Source: Sanguinoderma infundibulare
Taxonomy: Eukaryota > Basidiomycota > Agaricomycetes > Polyporales > Polyporaceae
DNA length: 64,000 bases
Assembly: GCA_032821775.1 (NCBI GenBank)
Contig: JAVLRN010000017.1
Location: 372,001-436,000 of the forward strand
Reading direction: 5' to 3'
The notes under the pieces are model-generated. The model saw only the letters and a list, made by a program, of their open reading frames with translations. It ran no database searches and was not told the origin of the DNA. Position numbers and translations under genes: made by a program. This document shows, piece after piece, positions 47,078-59,000 of this stretch (within the stretch, counting starts at the first letter, position 1; each line of letters opens with the position of its first letter).

Positions 47078-48014
47078 AACAGGTCGATCCTCGCTGAGAT
47101 CTCTTCCGCGCGCGCTACTCGCTGAACTTCATCCTCGCCTCCGCAACGATCCCGTCGTTGTTCGCCGCCTACCTCGACAGGTTCTACCCCTCGCTGATCC
47201 GCCTCGCCTTACCACACCTGCACAAGCTCCCCTCGATGCTCAAGACGGAGCATGTCAGCTGGACGGGCGGGAACCGCGACTCCGGCGCGTGTGGTCAGAG
47301 ATCACGCTCGTTGAAGCCCTCGGCATGTACCTCCTCCAGCAGGGCATCGCGAATGTCGCACTGACGAGCGCGGGCGCCCACCATCACCATCACCATCGCG
47401 AGGTCGACTCGGGTCCTTATCGCGACGAGGATGTGCTGCCTAGTCTACAGCTCCTGGCGTACCTTAGTAAGTACCCACATTGTTGGCACGCGTTCTATCA
47501 GCTACGCGCGAGCTTCCACGCCGCTACTGCCCAGCTCTCGAACGCGAACGACGGTGGCCGCTTCGGGTCGCCGGGAGCGGGGGCCGACCCAGCGTCAGTG
47601 TCCTCGTCTTCGTCAAGCAGAGCTATCGGTTCTGGTGCAGCGCGAGGACCCGGAGGAGGATGGAGGCCGATCATCACGGGCATGGGCACGGACACGGGCA
47701 CGGCGATGAGTTCTCGTTGTTTCTTCTTGGTGGAGGATGGGTGTACGGCAACTGCAACGGCGCCATCCACCGGGACTATGCCCACATCTCAGGGACGTGC
47801 AGAACGAGTGGCGAGGGAGAGGGAGAGGCATACGCGTGTGCTGGCGGCGGAGCTGAGGTTGGCGCAGGAGACCCAACAGCGACAACAGACGGTGCGCATG
47901 AATACGTCCAGGGCGACTACCGCGACTGCCACAGCGAGGCAGGATGCTGCGGCACCGACGCAAACATTCATGTATACTGGTAGTTCTCGTGCTTCCTTTT
48001 TATGCATTGCCTGA
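47078..48014 (+). pseudogene. Chimera of a DEAD-box helicase fragment and a MUB1/samB-like MYND-protein fragment
   Basis: From 47,078 to about 47,281 the reading is the same helicase segment as in the array (NFILASATIPSLFAAY, HLHKLPSMLKTEHVSW). A 19-bp deletion relative to the array copy then changes frame. RRVWSE is followed directly by TLVEALGMYLLQQG and EDVLPSLQLLAYLSKYPH, which is the armadillo-like part of MUB1/samB MYND-finger proteins, with a natural run of six His. The tail (RAERVARERERHTRVL and Gln/Thr-rich sequence) is open to a TGA at 48,014. The MYND finger itself is missing. Neither half can be functional. Confidence 0.55.
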
Positions 48015-48714
48015 CCACGGATGCCTCGTGTGCACTATGGTCGTTGGCCTCAAGAATTGCCCACGAGTACATATCTTACATTTCGCAGATGATTTTGCAC
48101 TGTCGCTGATGGCGCGACAACGCAATCCAACAACACTGAAAATGTTGAATTACGGAGCTGGTAGGTGTTACTGCTCGGCCCAGCCTCCCCAGCATCGAAG
48201 ATCCTGTCTATCAAGTGCGCTTCTCGAGGTCGGGCTCTCACGATGACGCTACTTTAACTGTCCAGCCGGTCTCATACTATGGGTGCAGTACCTTCTCTCC
48301 GGAACCGTGAGCGCCTTATTGCACATCGATCCCCTTGACTCCCAGAATTATCGCTTCCCCCGTTCACGTGTCCACGCCCGGAACTCGGATGTAATCTCTC
48401 TGTCGAATGGGTGAGCCTTCTCTATCACCTGGAGATTCGAAGGCTGATATCTGGACAGTTTATCGGAAACCTTCTCCAGTAGTGATCCGGTGCTTCACTG
48501 CATGTATGGGAAACGAAGCTCTCTGGCCTTTCGACTTCTGTTGTGCCAAGCTAAGCTGCTCAATAAAGAGCGACAAGCTCACATCACCCCTGACTGGATC
48601 CCGCTCTCGTCACCTCGTCTCAGGATCCCCCAGCACGTCCGTGTGACAGCACCAGCGTACAGATACCGTCGTATTCCCAACTCGCTCTGTCCCACAGATC
48701 TCCTTGTCTCTAAC
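48015..48714. other. Stretch without a supportable gene upstream of membrane gene A
   Basis: Only short frames with no recognisable motif. The last part, CT-rich with CCCACAG near the ATG, is probably the leader of the next gene. Confidence 0.4.
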
Positions 48715-50371
48715 ATGGTGATGCCTGCCAGCGCCGCCATCCTCGATGCGAGTCCGACTGATCTCGCACAATCCCTCGGGCCCACCCTTGTCGATGATCT
48801 CATCATGATCATCCTATCGTCGTTGCTCTTTGGTCTGCCGTTGTTGGTCGGGAATTCGAGTCAAATCAACTTACGCGCTCCATAGGTGCCTTGACGATGC
48901 TCATTGTGGCATCGACATACATCCTCGTGTAAGTGGTGCTCCTATCTGTGTTGCATAGTGCTTGAAAGATCCTATCGTTTAGCTCGCGCGGCCTGAGACG
49001 ACTGTCAGTCAGGCTGCTACTTGCTTGTACACTCGTGTTATTCGTGTCCTCTTCTCTCTATTGGGCCACGCTCCTCGAGTACTCCATCAACACAAGCAAG
49101 CTCCTCGCCCGCGTGGTCAGCGCGCTCGGAAGCTCTTCCACTGCCACGGTCAGTTCCCTGGGATTGTCAGAGGCCGCGCGTGCCTGCATCTTGACCGCGA
49201 CGTTCACCGTGAACGTGAGTTTTTCGCGTTCTTCACGTATGCGTCTCATCCATCTGTCCCTCGAGATCAGGTCTGCATCGGAGATGCGATCGTCTGGTGG
49301 CGCGCGCGGATGCTCTACCCCGGGAACAAGAAAGTCCGCCACGTCTGCTGCATTCTCCTCTCTAGCACCTTCGGTACGTGCTGTTCCGTCGTGCCGCTCA
49401 AAACCGCACCCCCCGATGACGCCTTCTCCTCCTCAAGTCCTCGGAATCGTGTCAACGCGGAGATCCGTGTTCGTCGGCGACAGCGGCCCTGGGAGCATCC
49501 CCATTGTTTACAACGGCGACCCGTTTGGGACAGCAGCCATCGCCCTCTCACTCGCGACGAACATCTTCTCCACCGCGCTGATAGCATACAAGTCATGGTC
49601 AGTCTTTCGTGACCGCTCTGTAGACGCGTTGAGGTACTGATTATACATATGTACAGGCTACACAGGCAGTCCCTGCGCGAACACCTTGGCGCGGGGGGCA
49701 GCAGCACTCAAGTCGCGAAGATCATGGCGCTCCTGGTCGAGTCCGGCACGATATACTCTCTCATATGGGTGCGTCCCACTGCCTCCGAGCCCGCCGTGCA
49801 TTACTTACTCATGTTGGGTCACCCAGGTTGAATTCCTCGTCTACCACGTACTCGGGGACGCGATGCCCGCCATCCAAGACACAAGCCCCTGGCGCGTCGC
49901 GTCCTTCTACCACGAGGCCTGCGTCGCGCCTATCGTCGTACGTCCCTGCTTGTCCCTCCCTCGTAACGCGAGTAGCGCGCTGACACACGCGCGCAGTCGA
50001 TCTATCCGATGCTCATCGTCGTCCTCGTCACGCTCAACAAGTCGCAGCTCGAGCACGGCCTCGGGGGTAGCCAGCAGGCCCGCACGCTCTCGACTTGGAC
50101 CGTCGCCTCACGCGCACCTGCCATGTCCACCCGACCGCTGACTTGCACGAGCGAGCGCAGGTGTCCTTTCTCTGTGGGTACGTGTTCACACATTGGGGAC
50201 GAAGAGGCCCTTGGGGGGAGCAGCGTCGAGACGCGAGTCGGAGGCCGGTCGAGCGTGAACTCTGATTCGGACTCGGCTCCGTTCGGGTCGCGGAAGGCGG
50301 ATGGGGAGTCTGACGAGAAGATGGGGGCGATAGAGATGATCAGCCTTCCGACGCCGACACGGGGGCGGTGA
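48715..50371 (+). CDS. Multi-pass membrane protein A (417 aa)
   Basis: Eight exons (48715-48832, 48886-48928, 48983-49214, 49271-49373, 49438-49597, 49657-49768, 49827-49937, 49997-50371) join in frame. About seven hydrophobic segments are visible, among them LIMIILSSLLFGALTMLIVA, LLLACTLVLFVSSSLYWATL, HVCCILLSSTF, AIALSLATNIFSTALIAY, ALLVESGTIYSLIW and YPMLIVVLVTLNKSQLEHG. These are separated by short loops such as VCIGDAIVWWRARMLYPGNK, and a Ser/Glu-rich cytosolic tail follows. It belongs to a 7-TM-like family expanded in Agaricomycetes, with no known ligand. Related pieces occur at 50,937, 55,725 and in each array unit. Confidence 0.8.
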
Positions 50372-50936
50372 GAACCATAGGTGTGCGCCGTGGCGCGACC
50401 GTTTGTGTAATAATCTCTATACATTTTCAATCTCGGACATTGTCGTCATGAATGCGCTAGGATTGTCCCCGTACGCGTCGTATCGTATCCCAGCGGACAC
50501 ACACTGAATCCGGGGAACCGTGATGCGATTATTGCTTCCTGGCGCAAGTCTGAGGTATCTAGCAGGCCCGGTCCTTGAGGGCAGCGATAGTTGGCATGTT
50601 GCAGGCGACGGACGACTACGACCGGACGCTGATAGTCCACTCGTCGCACATGACGAGAAGGATGAGTTTGAGAGAGACAACGCCACAAGGCTTTCGAAAG
50701 CGGCACAGCCCGCATCACGATCACCGTACACCAAGCACGATTCGTCAAGCCCGTCAGGCTCAGAACCACCACCTCGATGCCGGGTGTCGCGCCTCGAGGA
50801 GTTGCTCGGCGCTGCAGTACTTCGATGGGGTCGTGCTGCACCCTGCCACCAATGAGATCCGATACACGATCATGGATAACTGATACATAACATTGCTCCC
50901 GCGATCGCAACGCCTTCTGTGGTATATTGATTCGTC
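50372..50936. other. Spacer between convergent membrane genes
   Basis: Open frames on both strands, none convincing. A plus-strand stretch ending HPATNEIRYTIMDN has some codon bias but no recognisable family or start. Confidence 0.35.
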
Positions 50937-52678
50937 CTACGGTTTCTCTTCCACAGGATTCGAATCCAAGTCTGACTCGGCGAAGCTCGAGCTCGTCACC
51001 GTTGACGCCACGCTGCCTTTCCTTCCAATGATGGTCGCCTTGGGACACCCCGACTCGGGCCACCCTACCACCCCCATCTCCGCTGAACCCACCGAGCGCG
51101 TGCCGAGGGATGATAGGACGGGGCACGGAGGCTGAGAATCCACATGCGTCGTGGTCGTGGTCGTGAAGCGCACGCTCGAGAACGCGTTGGCGCGCGAGGT
51201 CGGACCGAGATGGATGCTCTGGCCAATGCCCTGCTCGAGCTGCGACTTGTTGAGCGCGACGAGGACGACGATGAGCATCGGATAGATCGCCTGCGCGTCC
51301 ATCCGAAGCCGTGATTGAGCGGAGGTCAGCACTGCATCCGAGTCCGCACGCGGAAAGAATGACGCGGCGAAGATGGAAGCGCACGATGACGGGTGGGAGC
51401 GCGGCCTCGTGGACGTAGGACACCACGCGCCAGAACCGGCCGCCTTGGTTGTGGGTGGTGTCGGCGGATATGTGGTACAGCAATACGAGCAGCTGTACGC
51501 TTATGCATCAGTATTGGGCGTTTCAGCGGCCCGACGCGAAACAGAGTGCTCCACAGTGCACGGGAAGAGCGCACCCATATGAGGCAGTAGACCGCGCCCG
51601 ACTCGACCAGGAGTGCAAGCATCTTCACGGCATGCGTGCGGCTTCCGTTAGCTCCCAAGTGCGCGCGCAGGAAGGATCTGTGTTGCCTATGCGGTTGAAG
51701 GGAGGGTCAGCCAACATCGCGCGCATTACTGCGAGATTGATTACATACCAGGCTTTGTAGCCGATGAGCGTCGTGGAGAAGAGGTTCGTCGCTAACGACA
51801 GAGCGACGGCGGCGATCCCGAACGGATCTCCGGTATACACGATGGGAAGGGACGCGCCATTCCCCTGCGCCGCAACGGAGACCGAGCTGTAGGTTGACAG
51901 GATGCCGAGCACTAGCACGACATCCACAACGACGGAGATGACGAGGACGTCAGTCAACGTGGCGCTCCAGGGCTCGAATTCAGTGCGCACAATGAACCAA
52001 ACTTACCGAAAGTGCTGCTGAGGAGCAGGCAGCAGACCCGCCGGATCTTCCTGTTTCCAGGGTAGAGGACGCGCGCGCGCCACCAGACGATGCTGTCTCC
52101 AATGCAGATCTGCGTGATTAACGCGGAAACTGCTTCAGCAGCAGATATTGCAAATCTGAGGAGAACAATGGTGACTGACATTGATAGTGAGCGCGGCGGT
52201 CATTATACAGTACCATTTCCCCACGCCTGAGCTGCCTCCGACGTTCTTCTCGGAGTAGGGTGAGGTCTCGGAGATCAATCCTCCGACCGCGCCGGAGAGG
52301 ATTCCGTTCGAACCAACAATGAACCCGAGCGTCGCTCCCCAGTAGAGCATCGACGAGATGGAGAGGAGCCACGTTCCCGCGAGGAGGAGCCGGAGTCCAA
52401 GCCGCGTCAGGCCATTGGTGCTGTCACAGAGTGGATCAGCTTCCTAAAAGGGTACAGAATAGTCCAGGACGAGGTCGCACAAGAGGATATACGTGGACGT
52501 TGCCACAAGCAATGTTAGAACTCCTAAGGTACCTGTGAGCGCTGAAGTTGGTCGATGGCGTGAAGAACATACCGTTCAGGAAGGAAGAAAGGACAATCAT
52601 GAGCAGGTCGTCGCCCAGGGACGGGACCAGCATCCACACGACGGCCAGGGCATCGGCGTTAATGTCATTTGCGGCCAT
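50937..52678 (-). pseudogene. Multi-pass membrane protein B, frameshifted paralogue
   Basis: Same eight-exon structure as gene A on the opposite strand: 52678-52573, 52532-52481, 52420-52180, 52109-52007, 51911-51749, 51684-51575, then two more ending at 50,937. Shared segments include DDLLMIVLSSFLNG, CIGDSIVWWRARVLYPGN, VALSLATNLFSTTLIGYKAW, MLALLVESGAVYCLIW and YPMLIVVLVALNKSQLEQG. Exon 6 is 110 bp where gene A has 112: two bases are missing near 51,664, after TTCCTGCGCG, and the frame then meets a TAA. Everything else is intact, so decay is recent, or this is a sequencing error. It lies tail-to-tail with gene A. Confidence 0.65.
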
Positions 52679-53901
52679 CCTTAAATCTGTTTGAACAAAA
52701 GCTAAAACGGGATGAGCAATCGGCTGTTACGTAGGCAAGTTCGGAGAGGCGGATCCCCACCGAGCGGAGATCAGGAGCTCGGAAAACGGTGGAATGCAAC
52801 AGTTTAATACGAGGGATCTATATCAAGGTCCCCTGGTGATTGCATCCGAGAACCTAATCAAAAAATGTTAGAACATGCGGATTGCAAGTAGTATACACAT
52901 CCACCAATGATGAATTCTGCTCGCAGTGGCGACCGTTGTATTTGAGGGGCAAGCGGGAATGGTAGGAGTTGGCTACGGAGCGGTGAGTAAACACGCCCGA
53001 AAACGTGGCGTCACAGCCTGTCGGAGAGGAGAGCTTTGAATACGAACACCTTGATGTATACGAGAACTCGAACGCACCGAGAGGGGGTAACGTTGTGCTT
53101 CATCCCCTGTTGATGTGTATATGTATATATGTGATTGCGCCGCCGCAGAAATGGCCTGATCTTCATGATGCATTCTCATCGCCATATGGTGCATGTCCGT
53201 TTGAACATACCCGAGTCGTGATATAGCAACACGGCTTTCCCGCGAGAAGATCGACGGTGGCAGATGGCCGCGCATCAGCTTGTGATGAGCCATCCAAAAT
53301 CCCCTCTCCAGTCCCCGCGCTTCGGCCGCGCGCTCCCAAACGGTTGCGCGACAGCAATAATACGTCCCGCATCTCAAAACTTGGCGCCGCGAAGGGTGGG
53401 TGGCCGATGGTAGGTCGATGTTCGTGTTTTCGGCCTCTTAGGTGCCCTAAGCGCCGTCCAGATGTTCAGAACTCGTGTGAATAACTGATGAATTGTTTGT
53501 GTCAGACGTTGCCAGGGTTCTTGAATGCAACTTTCAGTGAACGTACCTGTTTCTTGATGGAACAAAGCACCTATTTTGAGCATCGCTACGGGCGCCATTT
53601 CATGACCATCAGCCGCAATGCGCATACCATGGCTGGCAGTCGGAGAGGCGTGTTGTTCGAGCAAGAGCAATTGACCACAGGGAAGTCGTAAAGAACAGCG
53701 CAGTCGAATGTCAGCATCGCCATAGTCACAACAAAGCCAAACAATACAATTGATTCCGAGCGCCCGAGTCGCAGGGTAACCCTGCCTACTACGGGCCTGC
53801 CACTACCCTTGACCACAGAGTATAGGTGTGTGCTCTAGCTCGAAATTTTATGCTCACTAGTGTCTGGTAATGATGACAGACTAACCTAGGCCAGCCTCAG
53901 A
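52679..53901. other. Intergenic region upstream of the Hsp70 remnant
   Basis: No gene recognised on either strand. Two frames of 130 and 98 residues on the minus strand lack motifs and splice support. Confidence 0.4.
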
Positions 53902-55543
53902 ATGTCAATTGATGGCCCAACGATTGGTATTGATCTAGGGACCATCAACTGGTACATGGATGATCATGACTCCCAGTTCTTATACAAAGCCTGACTTCGT
54001 CTGGACCGCAGTCAAATAGGTATATGGCGCAGCGATCGTGTTGATTTAATTCCAAACAAGGAGGGCGGCCTCAGCACACCGTCGTGTGTGGCGTTCACTG
54101 ACACTGAGTGTCTAATCGGCAAGGCTGCCCAAAACCAAGCCGTGCTCAGCCCTCAGAATACCGTCTTCAACGTAAAACGGCTCATCGGTCGCAACTTCTC
54201 CGATCCAGACCAAGTCGATATCATGCACTTTCCCTTCACCGTCATCGACAAAGGCTCAAAGCCGCACATCCGTGTTCGGTTTTGCGGAGAGCTGAAGGAA
54301 TTTGTAAGTAGTACTTTATTTGTCGCCTGATGAATGCTGATGTTGTGTCCTGAGTCACCGGAGGAGATCCTGTCTATGATCACCAAGCACTTGAGGGAAG
54401 CGGCTGAGACCACCCTCGGACGCGCTGTCAGTTCGGCCATACTCACCGTCCCTGCCTACTTCAATTTCATCCGAAGACAGGAAGTCCAGTGTGCTGCTGT
54501 CGCCGCCGAACTCCATGTCCTCCGCATCGTCAGCGAACCCAGCGCCTCAGCCATCACTTGCGTTCTAAATCGGGGGTACGAAGTCCAAGAGGAGTCCCTA
54601 ACTCTCATCTTCGACGTCGGGGGCAAAAGTACCAATGTGTTGCTTTTGCAGACAGACCCCGAATTGGACGACATGTTGGACGTGATAGCCAGCGCAGGCG
54701 TATCGCACTTGGGCGGCGAAGATTTCGACACACGCCTCGTCGCCCACCTCTCCGAGCAATTCCGACTGGAGCACGGCAAGGACCTCTCCGGCAACGCTAG
54801 CGCCCTTCGTCGACTCCGCACGGCGTGCGAGCAGACCAAGCGTATCCTCTCCTTTGCGACGGAAACAACCATCGCGCTCGGCTCTCTGTGCGATGGAATC
54901 GACTTCGACACCTCCATCACCCGCACGGTATTCCAAGAGCTATGTCAGGATCTGTTTCATGCGACTCTCGAGCCGATCAAAAAGGTCCTCCGCGACGCAC
55001 GGCTCGACAAACGGCACGTTAACGAGATCTTCCTTGCCGGCGGCTCGACCTCCATCCCTTACATCTGTCAGCTCGTCTCCGCTTCTTCGGTGGCAAGCAA
55101 CCCAACACGCTGCCGACCGTCAACCCCGAGGAGAGTACAGTGTATGGCGCGGCCGCCTACGCCACTGTTCTCAGCGGAAAATCAGACTTGACTCGACTCG
55201 AGCGCCTCCTCGTTCTGAACGGGTATCCCTCAACGCTCGGCATCGAGACCGCCGGCGGCAGGATGACACCGATCTTAGTCCGCCACTCGTCCATTCCGAC
55301 GAGGAGCGCGGCGTCCCGCAGATCGAGGTCCTTTTCGACTTGGACCCCGACAACCACCTTGTCGTCTCGGCCACCGACCAGGCGACTGGAATAACGAGGC
55401 GTCTCGCCATCCCGAATGGGACTCGCAGTCTGCCGGAGTCGGATATGGAAGACGCGGTTGAAGGGTCTATTGAGGAGCGATACGAGCCTGAGTACGTGCG
55501 GATGCTGCTCACGGAGTTCGCACCTGTACTTGTTACCGAATGA
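53902..55543 (+). pseudogene. Hsp70 gene, decayed
   Basis: Opens MSIDGPTIGIDLGTINW, then after an intron DRVDLIPNKEGGLSTPSCVA and LIGKAAQNQA, then AILTVPAYFNF, RIVSEPSASAI, LGGEDFDTRLVAHL and IFLAGGSTSIPYI, all standard Hsp70 landmarks in order. The phosphate-binding GGGTFD segment is degenerate (DVGGKSTNVLLLQ) and the usual GIDLGTTYS is altered. The frame shifts near 55,085 (before FFGGKQPNTLP) and again near 55,310. About 40 residues of the substrate-binding beta domain are missing at that second join, before GVPQIEVLFDLD. The helical lid is absent; the reading ends EFAPVLVTE. It cannot make a working chaperone. Confidence 0.8.
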
Positions 55544-55724
55544 AATGACTATTATTGAACGCATTCGCGAATCATCCTGTCCAGCGGTTACAGCGGACAG
55601 ATGCCTGGACCAGTATCTGGCGGTTCGCCAGCAAGCAGGGGCCGTTGGCAACGTCGGACTAGATGCTGTTTGATAAAGTTGGGATTGTGGCTGTTCATCC
55701 AGATGTATAATTATGGATCGCCTT

Positions 55725-56027
55725 TCATGTCACATCATCTACGATACTTCTCCGCAAGATTCGGATACGGATCCAACCGAGGATCGGACATTCAGCCTCC
55801 GCAACGCAGGTCGGAAGAGCACTCGGACTGCTGTACGAGAGCCCGTGTTCCAGCTGGGACTTGTTGAGCGCGACGAGCACAATGATTACCATAGGACACA
55901 TCGCCTGTAAAGCAAAACGTAAGTCTGTCATATCTCGCGTGCAATGGACATCGAGCGCAAGCCTCACGACGAGCGGAACGAGAGTGGCTTCATGGATGTA
56001 TGAGCTGACCCGCCAAAACGAGCTCTG
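55725..56027 (-). pseudogene. Third membrane-family gene fragment
   Basis: Minus-strand SFWRVSSYIHEATLVPLVV, an intron, then PMVIIVLVALNKSQLEHG, equal to the end of exon 7 and the start of exon 8 of membrane gene A with the intron at the same phase. The rest of the gene is absent. Confidence 0.75.
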
Positions 56028-56039
56028 GAATTGGCCGTC

Positions 56040-59000
56040 GGGCGTGGTGTATATGCCGTTTCTGGGGCCACAGGGCTTACACGCCTACCATAAGGCTCGG
56101 CCTCCATGGGCAATAAACGGGATTCTGAATGAATGAATGAAACATTGGCCGTTCGGGCTCGAAAGACGGCCCAATTAAACGGACTGCAGCCATTAATGAG
56201 CTGTCAACTCTCTAGTCTACCAGACACCGACATTGACGGGTGCGGGCCGGCGCGGAGCCGACATGAGAGCACCGTGCAGGCGAACGAGCGTGCGGCGATG
56301 TCATGGCGCGACCGACGTGCCAGCTCGCGTCCACTTCCGGCAACTGTCTCGGTGGCCACAGCGCCACCAGGTGCACGGTAGACACGAGGCCAGCGGAACT
56401 CGACCCCCACCTCCCCCACCCCCCGGCCGCCATTGGCCACCGGCGATGCGCTCCGGTCCCGCGATTGGCTGGGGCTCTTCAATTTTATCGAACGTTCGAG
56501 GGACCTTGGCGCATCTACCTGCGAAGGTAGGCGCAGATCCAGACTGAACGTCTGTCCATTGCATCGATTGCGGGGTCGATTGGCCATGGGGCGATCGGGG
56601 CTGTGGGTTGCCAAAGGGCCTGGAACCGGCAGAGGTTTACAAACTGAAGCAGCCGCCAGTCACAGACGTTACAACGACGACACGCACAGGTTCACCTGCG
56701 CAGCATAGGCACGACCACCCGTAAGCTGGCTCGTTAGGAATGGAACGTGCCAAGGATGCAAATGTCGTCCAGCCACTCCGGTATCAAGCATCATGGCACG
56801 CACCACTACGACTTGCGATCGCCGCCCCTTTCCGAAGCGTGATTCACATCTACCTAACCATCGGTAGCGCAAACGTCGGGCCTCGGTCGACGGTGTGCTG
56901 CATCATTGCACAGGACGTGAACCAGTCCGACTCGCCGCTGCAGCAGACGTAGTACGGATGGCTTCCCGATCAGATGATGGTGCCTCCAGGCGACGTATTC
57001 TTCCAACCAGCGACGGTCCGCCGACGGAGCGTCGAGCGGTTAACCAAGACGCTGGAGTCCGGAGGTGGGGAAGCCAAGGGGACCGAGGTAGCGAAGACGA
57101 GATGCCGGCAGCACCACGTTCTGGGGATCTTCACAGGGTTCGCACCGAAGGACAGCCCGATCGTTGTTCGTCCTGGCACCGGTGAGCTCGTGCGAGCCAC
57201 GAGCGTGCAGATGCAGACCGACGCCATCGAAAAGAGACTAAGAGAATGGCCACAGCACAGCTTAGAGCGGAATCGTACGGATCTGGGAGGCGGGATGCGC
57301 TTTATTAGCATGATCGGGGCTACTTGGACCCACTGCGAACTCGGGGGCGGTAAACGCTGTTGGTCCACGGCCAGGGACCGAGTGGGAGCGAGCTCGGGGA
57401 CGCGTTTTTGGTTTTCTGGAACATCAGGGGGTGTGAGAGCGACGAGGAGCGGACCGCTGCGTCGTTCCCGAGGACGCGCACGGCGTAGAGTATTGAGACG
57501 GAGTCGCGCGGGCAGCTGTTGGGCAGCTGTTCGGACGCAAGGAGGAACAAAGCACACGGACGGGGATGGAACGCGCGGGGCCTGGCCGACGTCACCGGCA
57601 CGCGAACGGCTGGCCCGCACAAGGTTCGAAGACCGCTGGGTGGCTGCGGGGAACGGCGGGCGTGACATTCGTTCAATCCTCGGCGCCGAGAAGTCGAGAA
57701 GGGACCCGCCCGCCTTGAACCGCACACCCAAATGCTAAAACGAGCGCAGACATAAGAGAGGGCGATTGCGCGGGGTGCGGGGTAAAGATCCGAAAGCGGC
57801 GCACGCATTGCCTCTATCGCACACACCGGCGCGGGCGACGAGAAGCCTAAAGCTTGCGACGGCCCTCCGTCGTTGTCAACATCGGCGGGGCATCCGAACA
57901 CGCTCGGGCGGGGCTGGGGGGCATGGTTGTCAAGGGATTCCCATTGGAGCTACTGAATATGGGGACAGACACGCCACGATCACGACCACGAAGCCGGAGA
58001 AGGCGAGTGGGTTCACGGGAAGCGAACACAGAGGAATCGGGACGGGCGCGCACACACGCGTCCTGTACGATTGAGACGTCGCGGATCGTCGTCATGACAC
58101 TGGGCCCGTACACAAGCTCTCAGTCGCGGGCGATGCACGGGTTGTTACGTGAGGATACATACGCACGCTGCTTCGGAGGCTTCTGCGCAGTCTGGTTCAA
58201 CGCCAGCTCCGAGAAACTCTGTTTGAATTTTACTATGGGCGTTGGTATTCTAGGCCTCTCGCACTCGTACTCGGCAGGGTGAAGCTGGGTGGAGAATGGA
58301 GTGGAGTAGGTTTGGTTGATGGACAGAACCGACCCTGGACGGACGGCAGGAATGATACTGCACACGTTGAGTGGTCTGATTATTTGTGGAATACAAGGGG
58401 ATGAAGTATGGGAGACCATTGCTGGGGTGGAGGTCACCGTGTGCGAAGGGGCCTCTTCACAATGGGGTGTTTGATTAGGAGAGGATGGAACGCAGAGCAC
58501 GAGTGATCGCAAACGAAGGTAGGAATCAGGCAGTGCACATGGTCGAGAGCCTGGGGCAGTTGCCCGGTCGGGGAGGATGGTGGAACGGAAGCGCGCACAA
58601 AGTCTGGGCGGAATATTCGGATGCTCGCAGCTGCTGGCGGCAAGCGCCGAGGCCGAGAGGCGACTCGGTAGGAAATTGGCCCAGGCGACGGACACCTGCC
58701 ACCGTTGTCTGGGCAATAGAAGACGACGCGTGAGAGCGCCAGAGAGAGTTGGGTTTACAATCCCAACGACGGATTCGGCAGGAGAGCAGAGAAGACGGGA
58801 GCATCAGCGGGGAAGATGTATTATCGGGCGCGCTCTTGGGCGCAGTACAGACGTGTCGGACACCAGACATCGTGCGAGTGGCAGAAACACTGTGGAGCGA
58901 CGATGGATCGCAGAGGCGTCGGAGGACGGGACCAGACGGGGCCGGATGGAGACGATGGAGCCGGAGGTGGGCGTGGCTGGCCGGACGATCACGCAGAGAA

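Noticed and set aside
47383..47400. Run of six His codons suggesting vector or tag contamination
   Set aside because: It sits inside a stretch that continues on both sides as MUB1/samB-like sequence with normal fungal codon use; His runs are natural there.
56970..57738. Two overlapping 250-residue frames on opposite strands
   Set aside because: Arg/Gly/Ser-rich translations on both strands with no motif, splice pattern or start context; expected in GC-rich non-coding DNA.
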